Assembly (NCBI GenBank): GCA_001314715.1
Contig: LJSV01000005.1
Span: forward strand, 1 to 64,000
DNA from: Rhodobacteraceae bacterium HLUCCA12
Lineage (GTDB): Bacteria; Pseudomonadota; Alphaproteobacteria; Rhodobacterales; Rhodobacteraceae
DNA length: 64,000 nt
Reading direction: 5' to 3'
The notes beneath the pieces are model-generated. The model searched no databases. It saw only the letters and a program-made list of their open reading frames with translations, and was not told the DNA's origin. Below are positions 27,881 through 35,951 of the stretch, one piece after another (the first letter of the stretch is position 1; each line of letters begins with the position of its first letter). A program made the translations under genes and the position numbers.

Positions 27881-29530
27881 TTGATCTGGTTTCTCGTCAT
27901 CGTCATCGCAATCGTGCTGGTGTTGTTCGGCCTGTGGCTGTTGCAGCGCTTCTATGCCAAGGCCAGCCGCGAAACGGCGCTGGTGCGCACCGGCCTGGGC
28001 GGTCAGCGGGTGGTTCTGGACGGGGGCTGCATGGCCCTGCCGATCCTGCACCAAATCCAGCGGGTCAACATGTCGGCGCTGTCCTTACGGGCACGCTGCG
28101 CCGCCGAGGGGGCGCTGCTGACCGGCGACCGCCTGCGCGCCGATCTGGAAATGGAGTTCGAGTTGCGCGTTCTGTCGACGCGTGAGGGCGTGGCCACGGC
28201 GGCACAGGCACTGGGATCGCGGATCGCGCGCGGCGGCGACGCGGTCGAAGACCTGCTTTCGGGCACGCTTGTGGGCGCGATGCAGAACGCCGCCGCCGCC
28301 CGGACCCTGGATCAGATCCATCTCGACCGCTCAGCCTTTGCCGCGCAGGTTGCCAGCGAGGTTGCGGCCCATGCCGAAAAACTGGGTCTCACGCTGATCT
28401 CGACAGCGCTGGTCAGCGTCGATCAGGCCGATTTCGGCAGGCTGAACGAGAACAACGCCTTCAACGCCGAGGGAATGCGCAAACTGGCCGCGCTGGTGGC
28501 CGAACAGCGCAAGGAACGCATACGGATCGAGGCCGACGCCGACCTGGTGGTCCGCGAGACCCAGCTTGCCCAGACCCAGCGCCGGCTGGACATCGCCCGC
28601 GCCGAACGCGAGGCCGAGATCGCGCAACGCGAGCATCTGCGCCGGTTGGAGGCCGAGGCCGAGAGCACCTCGCGCATTCAGGCCGCCAAGGCCGAACGCG
28701 CCGCCGAAGAAGCCCGCATCACCACCGAACAAGAGTTGAAATCGGCCCGCATCGCCAGCGACGAGGCCCTGCGCCAGCGCGAGATGGCAGCGATCCAGGC
28801 GCTTGAGGAAAGCAAGCTGGAACAGGAGGCCGCGCTGGCCCGCCGCCGGGCCGAGACCGCCGAGGCCAAGGCAAGCGAAGAATCGGCGCGGGCACAGGTG
28901 TTGCTGGCCGCCGAGTCGGTGCAGACCCAAAAAGAGCGCGCCGCCGCCGAGCGCGAGCGCGAGATCGCCCTCATGCGGCAAAAGCGCGAACAGGACCTGC
29001 AAGCCGCGCGCACCGAGTCCGAAACCGCCGATCAGCGCGCCCGCGCCAAGGCCGAGGCCGAGGTGTCCGAGGCCCGTGCCGCGGCCGAGCGGATGCGCAT
29101 GCTGGCCGAGGCCGAGGGGCGTTCGGCCCTGATCGCCGCCGAGAACGGGCTCGACCCGGCGGTGATCGCGATGCGGCTTGAGGAACGGCGCCTGGATCGC
29201 CTGCCCGAGATCATGACCCAGATGATGAAGCCGGTCGAAAAGATCGACTCGATCCGCATCAACCATCTGGGCGGTTTCGGACAGGGCAATGGCGCTTCCG
29301 CCGGTGGCGGCGAGGGTGCCTTTGGCACGGCGATGGAGCAGATACTGGGCATGGCGGTGCGCCTGCCCGCGATGAAGCAGATGGGCGCCGATATCGGCAT
29401 CGACTTCGACGCCAATCTGGCCGGCCGCACGGCGGATTATGCCAACCGCATCAAGGGCAAGACCGATGGGGCGACCCAGACCCGCGACCCGGATCCCGTT
29501 GAGCGCGACCGCACGGATGACGACAAGTGA
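27881..29530 (+). CDS. Flotillin-like SPFH domain membrane protein
   Basis: A 549-residue membrane scaffold protein. It has an N-terminal membrane segment (residues 1-21, IWFLVIVIAIVLVLFGLWLL), an SPFH/band 7 domain (about 25-210), a long Ala/Glu/Arg coiled coil (about 215-430), and a flotillin C-terminus (AENGLDPAVIAMRLEERRLDRLPEIMTQMM). The start codon is TTG at 27881, preceded by AGGAGGG; this is the only good ribosome site and fits the family N-terminus. Flotillins organise membrane microdomains and oligomerise. It is the first gene downstream of the phased repeats and is followed by the amide transporter, so it may cluster that transporter. That link is inference. Confidence 0.87.
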   Translation: MIWFLVIVIAIVLVLFGLWLLQRFYAKASRETALVRTGLGGQRVVLDGGCMALPILHQIQRVNMSALSLRARCAAEGALLTGDRLRADLEMEFELRVLSTREGVATAAQALGSRIARGGDAVEDLLSGTLVGAMQNAAAARTLDQIHLDRSAFAAQVASEVAAHAEKLGLTLISTALVSVDQADFGRLNENNAFNAEGMRKLAALVAEQRKERIRIEADADLVVRETQLAQTQRRLDIARAEREAEIAQREHLRRLEAEAESTSRIQAAKAERAAEEARITTEQELKSARIASDEALRQREMAAIQALEESKLEQEAALARRRAETAEAKASEESARAQVLLAAESVQTQKERAAAEREREIALMRQKREQDLQAARTESETADQRARAKAEAEVSEARAAAERMRMLAEAEGRSALIAAENGLDPAVIAMRLEERRLDRLPEIMTQMMKPVEKIDSIRINHLGGFGQGNGASAGGGEGAFGTAMEQILGMAVRLPAMKQMGADIGIDFDANLAGRTADYANRIKGKTDGATQTRDPDPVERDRTDDDK

Positions 29531-29534
29531 CGTC

Positions 29535-29551
29535 CCCTGCCATGCGCAGGG
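29535..29551 (+). other. Small hairpin between flotillin and binding-protein genes
   Basis: CCCTGC-CATGC-GCAGGG, a 6-bp stem with a 5-nt loop, lies in the 56-bp gap between two genes of the same operon. No T-run follows. It may protect or process the mRNA. Confidence 0.35.
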
Positions 29552-29586
29552 TTCATGACAAACGACAAAACCAGGGAGAGACGACC

Positions 29587-30807
29587 GTGACACTGAACAG
29601 ACGCAGCTTTCTCGCATCGACCGCGGCAGCGACCGGCGCCTTGATGATGCCCGCCATCGCCCGCGCGCAGGACGCCATCCGCGTCGGCACCGTGCTGGAT
29701 GTATCGGGCATCTTTGATGCCTATGGCACACCGATGGACATGGCCCAGCGCCTGGCCGTGCAGGAGATCAATGACGCCGGCGGCCTGCTGGACCGGCCGG
29801 TGGAACTGGTGTCCTATGACACGCAATCGGATATGGCGCTTTACACCCAGTATGCCCAGCGGCTGGTGCGTCAGGACAATGTCGATGTCGTCCATGGCGG
29901 CATCCTGTCGGCCTCGCGCGAGGCCATTCGTCAGACCCTGCGGCGCGCCAACACGCTGTATTTCTACAACGTCCAGTACGAGGGCGGGGTCTGCGACCGC
30001 AATGCCTTCTTCAACGGCGTGACGCCCGCGCAGCAGGCCGAGGTGCTGGTGCCCTGGGCAATGAGCCGGTCCGGCCCGCGCGTCTATATCCTGGCCGCCG
30101 ATTACAACTATGGCCAGATCACCGCGCGCTGGTTGCAGAAATACATCGCCGACAACGACGGCGAAACCGTGGGGGTGGATTTCTTTCCCCTCGACGTGGC
30201 CGATTTCGGCTCGACCATCGCGCGCATCCAGACCGAGTCCCCCGATCTGGTGATCGCCCCCCTGGTGGGCGGGGCGCATCTGTCGTTCTTCCGGCAATGG
30301 GCGGCGGCGGGGATGAACGATCGCATCCCGCTGGCCTCGACCACGATGGGCGTGGGCAACGAGCACAAGGTTCTGACGCCCGAGGAAGGCAACGGCATGA
30401 TGGTCGCCTACAACTATTCACAGGAACTGGACACGCCGCTGAACAACGCCTTCAAGGAACGCTGGGTCGCGGCCTATGGCGACACCGATGCCATCCACGA
30501 GATCGCGGTCTCGCACTACATGGGGTTGCACCTGTGGGCCGAGGGGGTGCGCGCCGCCGGCAGCGTCGATCGCGATGCGGTGATCGAGGCGATGGAAGGC
30601 GGGCTGTCGGTCGAAGGCCCGAGCGGGGTCATGACCATCGACCCTCAGACCCATCACGCCACGCTGGATGTGCACCTGATGGAGGTGCGCGACCAGAAGA
30701 TGGAGGTGGCGGAATCGCTGTCGCAGCGCCCGCCGGTTGATACCCAGGCGGTGTGCAACCTGACCGAGAACCCCGACGACAACACGCAATACGAAATCGA
30801 ATTCTGA
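29587..30807 (+). CDS. Urea/short-chain amide-type ABC transporter substrate-binding protein
   Basis: A 406-residue periplasmic binding protein of the UrtA/FmdD group. The N-terminus TLNRRSFLASTAAATGALMMPAIARAQ is a twin-arginine signal with the RRSFLA motif, so it is probably exported folded by Tat. The mature part begins IRVGTVLDVSGIFDAYGTPM. The start is GTG at 29587 behind GGGAGAG. It follows the flotillin gene and precedes two permease genes across a 77-bp gap holding a hairpin. Amides are the inferred ligand, from the amidase domain encoded downstream. Confidence 0.85.
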   Translation: MTLNRRSFLASTAAATGALMMPAIARAQDAIRVGTVLDVSGIFDAYGTPMDMAQRLAVQEINDAGGLLDRPVELVSYDTQSDMALYTQYAQRLVRQDNVDVVHGGILSASREAIRQTLRRANTLYFYNVQYEGGVCDRNAFFNGVTPAQQAEVLVPWAMSRSGPRVYILAADYNYGQITARWLQKYIADNDGETVGVDFFPLDVADFGSTIARIQTESPDLVIAPLVGGAHLSFFRQWAAAGMNDRIPLASTTMGVGNEHKVLTPEEGNGMMVAYNYSQELDTPLNNAFKERWVAAYGDTDAIHEIAVSHYMGLHLWAEGVRAAGSVDRDAVIEAMEGGLSVEGPSGVMTIDPQTHHATLDVHLMEVRDQKMEVAESLSQRPPVDTQAVCNLTENPDDNTQYEIEF

Positions 30808-30829
30808 GCGCGCCATATCAAACCGGTCC

Positions 30830-30850
30830 TGCCCCGGCGCTGTCGGGGCA
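30830..30850 (+). terminator. Intercistronic GC hairpin between binding-protein and permease genes
   Basis: TGCCCCG-GCGCTGT-CGGGGCA, a perfect 7-bp stem, begins 22 bp after the binding-protein stop codon. No T-run, so partial termination or mRNA protection is likelier than full termination. Confidence 0.45.
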
Positions 30851-30884
30851 TGGATCGCCTGTGCCTGAAAGTCGCGATACACGC

Positions 30885-31751
30885 ATGGATCTTGCCGTCG
30901 TTATCCTGGTCGAAGTGCTTTATGCCATCGCCTCGCTGGTGCTGATCAGCGCGGGCCTTGCGGTGGTCTTTGGCATGATGAAGGTCATCAACCTGGCGCA
31001 TGGCGAGTTCATGGTGCTGGGCGGCTATGCCACGATCACCGCCGTGGGGCTGGGTGTGAACATCTTTGTCGCCATGCTGATCATCGCCCCGCTTGTCGTG
31101 GGGCTGTTCGGCTTGATTGTCGAGCGGCTGGTGTTTCGCCATCTCTATGGCCGGATGATCGACACGATGCTGGCTTCATGGGGCCTCAGCCTGATGATGA
31201 TCGGCGCGTTCAAGATGATCTTCGGCAACACCACGACCGGCGTTTCCGGGCCGATACCGGGCTTTGCCGTCGGCAACTACCAGATCAATGGATACAATTT
31301 CTTCATCATCGTCGTTTCGGTGGTGCTGCTTCTGGCCATCCTCGCGGTGCTGCGGGGCACCCGCGCGGGGCTGGTGGCGCGCGGGGCGATGCAGCGCGCC
31401 GACATGGCCTCGGCGCTGGGCCACAGCCCCGACCGGATCTACATGACGACCTTTGCCATCGGCGCGGCGCTGTCGGGCCTTGCGGGCGCGGTCCTGGCGC
31501 CGCTTGTGGGGCTGGTGCCGACCGCCGGCGCGGCCTTCATCGCCAAGGCCTTCATCACCGTGATCGCGGGCGGGCCGTCGCTGGTGGCGGGGCTGGCCTC
31601 GGCCGCCGCGTCGTTCGGACTGGTCAACCAGTTCTTCTCGTTTCTTGTTTCGCCGGTGGTCGGTGACGTGGCGCTGCTGGTCGCGGCGGTGGTGCTGCTG
31701 CGCCTGATGCCGCGCGGGATCACATCGCGCTTTCTCAGGGGTAAACTGTGA
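30885..31751 (+). CDS. Branched-chain amino acid/urea/amide-type ABC permease (LivH/UrtB-like)
   Basis: A 288-residue inner-membrane permease with about eight hydrophobic segments. Family landmarks are VFGMMKVINLAHGEFMVLGGYAT near the N-terminus and ARGAMQRADMASALGHSPDRIYMTTFAIGAALSGLAGAVLAP in the second half, where the ATPase docks. The ATG at 30885 gives the usual short N-terminus. It overlaps the next permease gene. With that partner it should form the channel of the amide importer. Confidence 0.9.
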   Translation: MDLAVVILVEVLYAIASLVLISAGLAVVFGMMKVINLAHGEFMVLGGYATITAVGLGVNIFVAMLIIAPLVVGLFGLIVERLVFRHLYGRMIDTMLASWGLSLMMIGAFKMIFGNTTTGVSGPIPGFAVGNYQINGYNFFIIVVSVVLLLAILAVLRGTRAGLVARGAMQRADMASALGHSPDRIYMTTFAIGAALSGLAGAVLAPLVGLVPTAGAAFIAKAFITVIAGGPSLVAGLASAAASFGLVNQFFSFLVSPVVGDVALLVAAVVLLRLMPRGITSRFLRGKL

Positions 31752-32782
31752 TGCGGCACGGCACGGGCAGGGAAACCGCAGTCATCGTGATCGCCGGCGT
31801 GGTCCTGGCGCTGGTCATGCCGCTGTTGATCGACACGCATGTTCTGACGCTGATCATCGCGCACGGGCTGCTGGCGCTGAGCCTGGGCCTGATCTGGGGC
31901 TTTGGCGGTGTGCTGTGCTTCGGTCAGGCCGCGTTCTTCGGCCTTGGGGCCTATACCTTTGCCATTGCCGGAATAAACCTGGGCGAAAGCACCGTGCCGG
32001 TCATCCTGGCCGTGCTGGTCCCGGCGGCCTTTGCGCTCGCGCTGGGGGCGATGATGTTCTACGGCCGGCTGGGCGATGTCTATCTGGCGGTGATCACGCT
32101 TGTCGTCACGTTGATCCTGTATCGCTGGATCAACTCGACCGCCGGGCCGGACTATGTGATCGGGTCGGCCCGGCTGGGTGGCTATAACGGCATTCCGGGC
32201 TTTCCGATCCTCAACGTGCCCGGCAGACCGGACCTGATGATCTGGGGCGAAACCCTGTATCACGTGGCCGCCGCGACATTGTTGATCGTGTTCGTGCTGG
32301 TGACATGGCTCCTGCGATCCAGTTTCGGGCGGATTGCGGTCGGCATCCGTGAGAACGAAGAGCGCGTTTCGCTTCTGGGTTTCGACATCCGCGCGCGCAA
32401 GACGATCCTTTTTGCCATCGGCGCGGCCATTGCGGGGCTTGCGGGCGCGCTTTACGCCACCTGGGCCGAGGTCGTCACCCCGTCCCTGTTCAGCCTGCAA
32501 CAATCCGCCGAGATCATCATCTGGTGCATCGTCGGCGGGCTGGGCACGCGGTTCGGCCCGATCCTTGGCGCCAGCGTCCTGGCCTATCTCAAGTTCTCGC
32601 TGGGCCAGCAGAACCTGGTCGACAACATGTTCGTCCTGGGGCTGGTGCTGGTGCTGTTCGTGCTGTTCCTGCCGCGCGGCCTGGCCCCGGAACTGGCGCG
32701 GGGCTGGCAGCGGATCGCGGGGGTGCAGCGCAAACCCGCCCGCCGCCGCCGCGCCCCCAAGGCAGAGGCGCACGATGGCTGA
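31751..32782 (+). CDS. Branched-chain amino acid/urea/amide-type ABC permease (LivM/UrtC-like)
   Basis: A 343-residue permease partner. It has GLIWGFGGVLCFGQAAFFGLGAYTFAI early and the docking region RIAVGIRENEERVSLLGFDIRARKTILFAIGAAIAGLAGALYA later, both typical of LivM. The C-terminus is basic (KPARRRRAPKAEAHDG). The ATG at 31751 shares a base with the previous stop; a GTG one codon earlier would give a 4-bp overlap. Overlaps the next gene by 8 bp. Confidence 0.9.
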   Translation: MRHGTGRETAVIVIAGVVLALVMPLLIDTHVLTLIIAHGLLALSLGLIWGFGGVLCFGQAAFFGLGAYTFAIAGINLGESTVPVILAVLVPAAFALALGAMMFYGRLGDVYLAVITLVVTLILYRWINSTAGPDYVIGSARLGGYNGIPGFPILNVPGRPDLMIWGETLYHVAAATLLIVFVLVTWLLRSSFGRIAVGIRENEERVSLLGFDIRARKTILFAIGAAIAGLAGALYATWAEVVTPSLFSLQQSAEIIIWCIVGGLGTRFGPILGASVLAYLKFSLGQQNLVDNMFVLGLVLVLFVLFLPRGLAPELARGWQRIAGVQRKPARRRRAPKAEAHDG

Positions 32783-33491
32783 AACCGTCCTTGAAACCGA
32801 CAGGCTGACCATGCGCTTTGGTGGTGTGGTCGCGGTCGACACCGTGTCGCTGACCGTCAGGGCGCGCGAGTTGCGCTGCCTGATCGGACCCAACGGCGCA
32901 GGCAAGAGCACCTGTTTCAAGTGCTTGTGCGGCCTGCTGACGCCAACCGACGGGCGCGTCTTTCTGCGCGGACAAGACACCACGGGCTGGGAGCCGCACC
33001 AGATCGCGGCCCTGGGTGTCGGCATCAAGATGCAGGTCTCGTCGGTGATGGACGGGCTGAGCGTGCATGAAAACATCTGGATGGCGGCGCGGCGCCATTG
33101 CGACACCGACGCGGCGCGGCGCAAGGCCGATGAGGTGATCGAACGTCTGCGCCTGGGCGCGATCGCACGCACGGCGCTGGGACGGTTGGCGCATGGCGAG
33201 CGCCAAAAGGTCGAGCTGGGCCTCGTCATGGCGGCTGATCCCTGGCTTGTCCTGCTGGATGAGCCCGCCGCCGGCATGACCGCCGAAGAGGTCGAGCGCA
33301 TGGGCGAGATCATCCGCGAGATGACGCAGAGCGCGGCGGTCGTGATCGTCGAACACGACATGCAGTTCATCCGCTCGCTGGCGTCCACGGTCACGGTGTT
33401 TCACCGCGGCCGAGTGCTGATGGAGGATCATGTCGATCGGGTCATGGCCGACCCCGTGGTGCGCGATGTCTATCTGGGGAAACAGGCGTGA
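32775..33491 (+). CDS. Amide-type ABC transporter ATP-binding protein (LivG/UrtD-like)
   Basis: A 238-residue ATPase. It has Walker A GPNGAGKST, a signature region LAHGERQKVELGLVMA (the family variant of LSGGQ), Walker B WLVLLDEPAAGM and the switch histidine in VIVEHDM. Length is normal for LivG. It would pair with the ATPase half of the fusion protein encoded next, whose start overlaps this stop by ATGA. Confidence 0.92.
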   Translation: MAETVLETDRLTMRFGGVVAVDTVSLTVRARELRCLIGPNGAGKSTCFKCLCGLLTPTDGRVFLRGQDTTGWEPHQIAALGVGIKMQVSSVMDGLSVHENIWMAARRHCDTDAARRKADEVIERLRLGAIARTALGRLAHGERQKVELGLVMAADPWLVLLDEPAAGMTAEEVERMGEIIREMTQSAAVVIVEHDMQFIRSLASTVTVFHRGRVLMEDHVDRVMADPVVRDVYLGKQA

Positions 33492-35920
33492 TGACACGAC
33501 AGGATGCGGAAACCTGGCTTGAGGTCTCGTCGCTGGTCGGCGGATACGGGCGCGTGCCGGTCGTGCACGGGATCGACCTGAGCGTCGCAGCGGGCGAGGT
33601 GGTGGGCGTGCTGGGCCATAACGGCATGGGCAAGTCCACCCTTCTCAAGCTCATCATGGGCATGCTGCCCGCCCGTTCGGGGCGGGTCCGGTTTCGCGGC
33701 GCCGATGTCACCGCCGATCCGCCGCACCGGCGCGCGCTTTCGGGCATGGGATACGTACCGCAGGGCCGCGGGATCTTTCCGCAACTGTCGGTGCGCGACA
33801 ACCTGCGCTTTGCCTGGCAGGACCACGGCGGCGATGACGAGATGGCGGCCATGGACCGGGTGCTGGCCGACTTTCCGCGCCTGTCGGCGCTGATCGATCG
33901 CGAGGGCAGCACGCTTTCGGGTGGCGAGCAACAATTGCTGGCGCTGGCGCGCTGCCTGATGGGCGCGCCTGACCTGTTGCTGCTGGACGAACCGACCGAG
34001 GGGATTCAACCCTCGATCATCGACGAGATCGCACAGACCCTGGGCCACCTGCGCGATGCTCAGGGCCTGTCCATCCTGCTGGTGGAACAGAATTTCGACT
34101 TCATCGCCGCCCTGTCCGACCGGGTGCTGGTGCTGGAACGCGGGCAGATCACGGGCGCGCTGTCGCGCGCAGATCTGGCCGACGCGGCCAAGGTCGATGC
34201 CTTCCTGGGATTTGGCGCGGCGCGCAGCACGCGGGTGCGCGCGCATCCGGCGCCAGGCTCTGCCGATCTGACCGCGCGCGCGGCGCCGACAAGCCCTGCA
34301 ACACCCCCATCCCGCCGGTCCGCGGCGCATCATCCCCCCGCCGTGCGGCCCACGCCACACCAGCCGCCCGCCGCCCCCGCCACAACCATGCCACAGGTGA
34401 GCCCAATGACCGTCAAACGCCCCAGCCACGCCCAGATGCGCGCGATGGCCGACCGGTTCTCGATGTCGATGAGCGATGACGAGCTTGGACAGTTCGCGGC
34501 CGTGATGGAGGGGTATATCCAGACCTACGACAGGGTGAACGCAGCCCCCGACAACCTGCCGATCTCGCGCTATCCGCGCAATTCCGGCTATCGGCCCGGC
34601 CCGTCGGAAAACCCCCTCAATGCGTGGTATTACAAGACCGAGGTTCATGGCGCGGTGGACGGCCCGCTGCGCGGCAAGCGGATCGTGCTGAAGGACAATG
34701 TCGCGCTGGCGGGCGTGCCGATGATGAACGGCTCGGCAATCCTGGAGGGCTACACCCCCGAAATCGATGCAACCGTCGTGACGCGCCTTCTGGATGCCGG
34801 CGCGGTGATCGTCGGCAAGGCGCATTGCGAGAATTTCTGCCTGTCGGGCGGCTCGCACACCAATGCGACCGGGCCGATCCACAACCCCTGGAAACGGGGG
34901 TATTCGGCCGGCGGATCCTCGGGCGGCACGGCGGTCCTGGTGGCGACGGGCGAGGCCGACATGGGGATCGGCGGCGATCAGGGCGGCTCGATCCGCATGC
35001 CGGCGTCGAAATGCGGCATCTACGGCATGAAGCCCACCCACGGGCTGGTGCCCTATAGCGGGATCATCCCGATCGAGCAGACCATCGACCACGTGGGCCC
35101 GATGACGCAGACGGTGGCCGACAACGCCCTGATGCTGGAAGTGATCGCGGGCGAGGACGGGCTGGACCCGCGCCAGTATGCCCCGCGCACCTATCGCTAT
35201 ACCGAGGCCCTGGGCCGGGGCTGCCGGGGCCTGCGCATCGGTATCCTGAAACAGGGGTTCGACCGGCCGGAAAGCGAACCCGATGTCGATGCCAAGGTGC
35301 GCGCGGCCGCGGAACGGTTTGCCAGTCTCGGCGCGGAACTGGTCGATGTCTCGCTTGAGGAACACGACATCGCCGCCGATCTGTGGCTGCCCATCACGGT
35401 GGAGGGGTTGCAGGATCTGATGATGCACGGCAACGCCGCGGGCACCAATTACCGCGGCCTGTTCCTGCCCTCGTTGACCGATCATGTCGGCACATGGCGC
35501 AACCGCGCCGACGAGTTGAGCCACTCGCTCAAGGTCTGCATGTTCCTGGGCGAGTATTTCCAGACCCAGTATCGCGGCCGGTTCTACGGCAAGGCGCAGA
35601 ACATGATGCGCGCGGTGACGCGGAAATACCTTGAGGTGCTGAACGGCGTCGATCTCTTGCTCATGCCGACGATGCCGATGAAGCCGCAACCCATTCCGCC
35701 CGCCGATTGTTCGATCGCCGACTATATCCAGCGCGCGTTCGAGATGGTGGGCAACACCGCCCCCTACAACGCCACCGGCCTGCCCGCGATGTCGCTGCCT
35801 TGCGGCCTCAGCCAAGGGTTGCCGATCGGCGTCATGCTGGTGTCGAAATTCTACAACGAGACCGTGATCTATCAGGCGGCCCATGCCTTTGAGCAGAGCG
35901 GCGAGTGGCGTAACATGTAG
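33488..35920 (+). CDS. In-frame fusion of ABC ATPase (LivF/UrtE-like) and amidase-signature hydrolase
   Basis: An 810-residue protein in one continuous frame. Residues 1 to about 245 form a complete LivF-type ATPase: Walker A 43-51 (GHNGMGKST), signature 143-148 (LSGGEQ), Walker B 163-169 (LLLLDEP), and VEQNFDF. A Pro/Ala/Arg/His-rich linker covers about 250-306. Residues 307-810 form an amidase-signature enzyme with the Ser-cisSer-Lys triad: Lys402 (VLKDN), Ser477/Ser478 (GGSSGG) and Ser501 (GGDQGGSIRMPAS). Elsewhere these are two genes. An internal ATG at 34406 lies 5 nt after AGGTGA, so a free 504-residue amidase could also be made. The design puts amide hydrolysis at the importer exit. 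A sequencing error hiding a stop is possible. Confidence 0.85.
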   Translation: MMTRQDAETWLEVSSLVGGYGRVPVVHGIDLSVAAGEVVGVLGHNGMGKSTLLKLIMGMLPARSGRVRFRGADVTADPPHRRALSGMGYVPQGRGIFPQLSVRDNLRFAWQDHGGDDEMAAMDRVLADFPRLSALIDREGSTLSGGEQQLLALARCLMGAPDLLLLDEPTEGIQPSIIDEIAQTLGHLRDAQGLSILLVEQNFDFIAALSDRVLVLERGQITGALSRADLADAAKVDAFLGFGAARSTRVRAHPAPGSADLTARAAPTSPATPPSRRSAAHHPPAVRPTPHQPPAAPATTMPQVSPMTVKRPSHAQMRAMADRFSMSMSDDELGQFAAVMEGYIQTYDRVNAAPDNLPISRYPRNSGYRPGPSENPLNAWYYKTEVHGAVDGPLRGKRIVLKDNVALAGVPMMNGSAILEGYTPEIDATVVTRLLDAGAVIVGKAHCENFCLSGGSHTNATGPIHNPWKRGYSAGGSSGGTAVLVATGEADMGIGGDQGGSIRMPASKCGIYGMKPTHGLVPYSGIIPIEQTIDHVGPMTQTVADNALMLEVIAGEDGLDPRQYAPRTYRYTEALGRGCRGLRIGILKQGFDRPESEPDVDAKVRAAAERFASLGAELVDVSLEEHDIAADLWLPITVEGLQDLMMHGNAAGTNYRGLFLPSLTDHVGTWRNRADELSHSLKVCMFLGEYFQTQYRGRFYGKAQNMMRAVTRKYLEVLNGVDLLLMPTMPMKPQPIPPADCSIADYIQRAFEMVGNTAPYNATGLPAMSLPCGLSQGLPIGVMLVSKFYNETVIYQAAHAFEQSGEWRNM
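34395..34408 (+). promoter_or_regulatory. Internal ribosome binding site and start inside the ATPase-amidase linker
   Basis: AGGTGA (34395-34400) stands 5 nt before an in-frame ATG (34406-34408) at the exact end of the Pro/Ala-rich linker. Initiation there would give a stand-alone amidase of 504 residues. Spacing and match are good enough to compete with the fusion product. Confidence 0.5.
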
Positions 35921-35951
35921 GCGCGCAAAGCGCGCGGGGGGAGGGGCGCAG

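Noticed and set aside
31439-33394. A 651-codon leftward open frame across the amide permeases
   Set aside because: It lies antisense to three genes with clear transporter motifs, and its translation is low-complexity Arg/Gln/Asp/His-rich.
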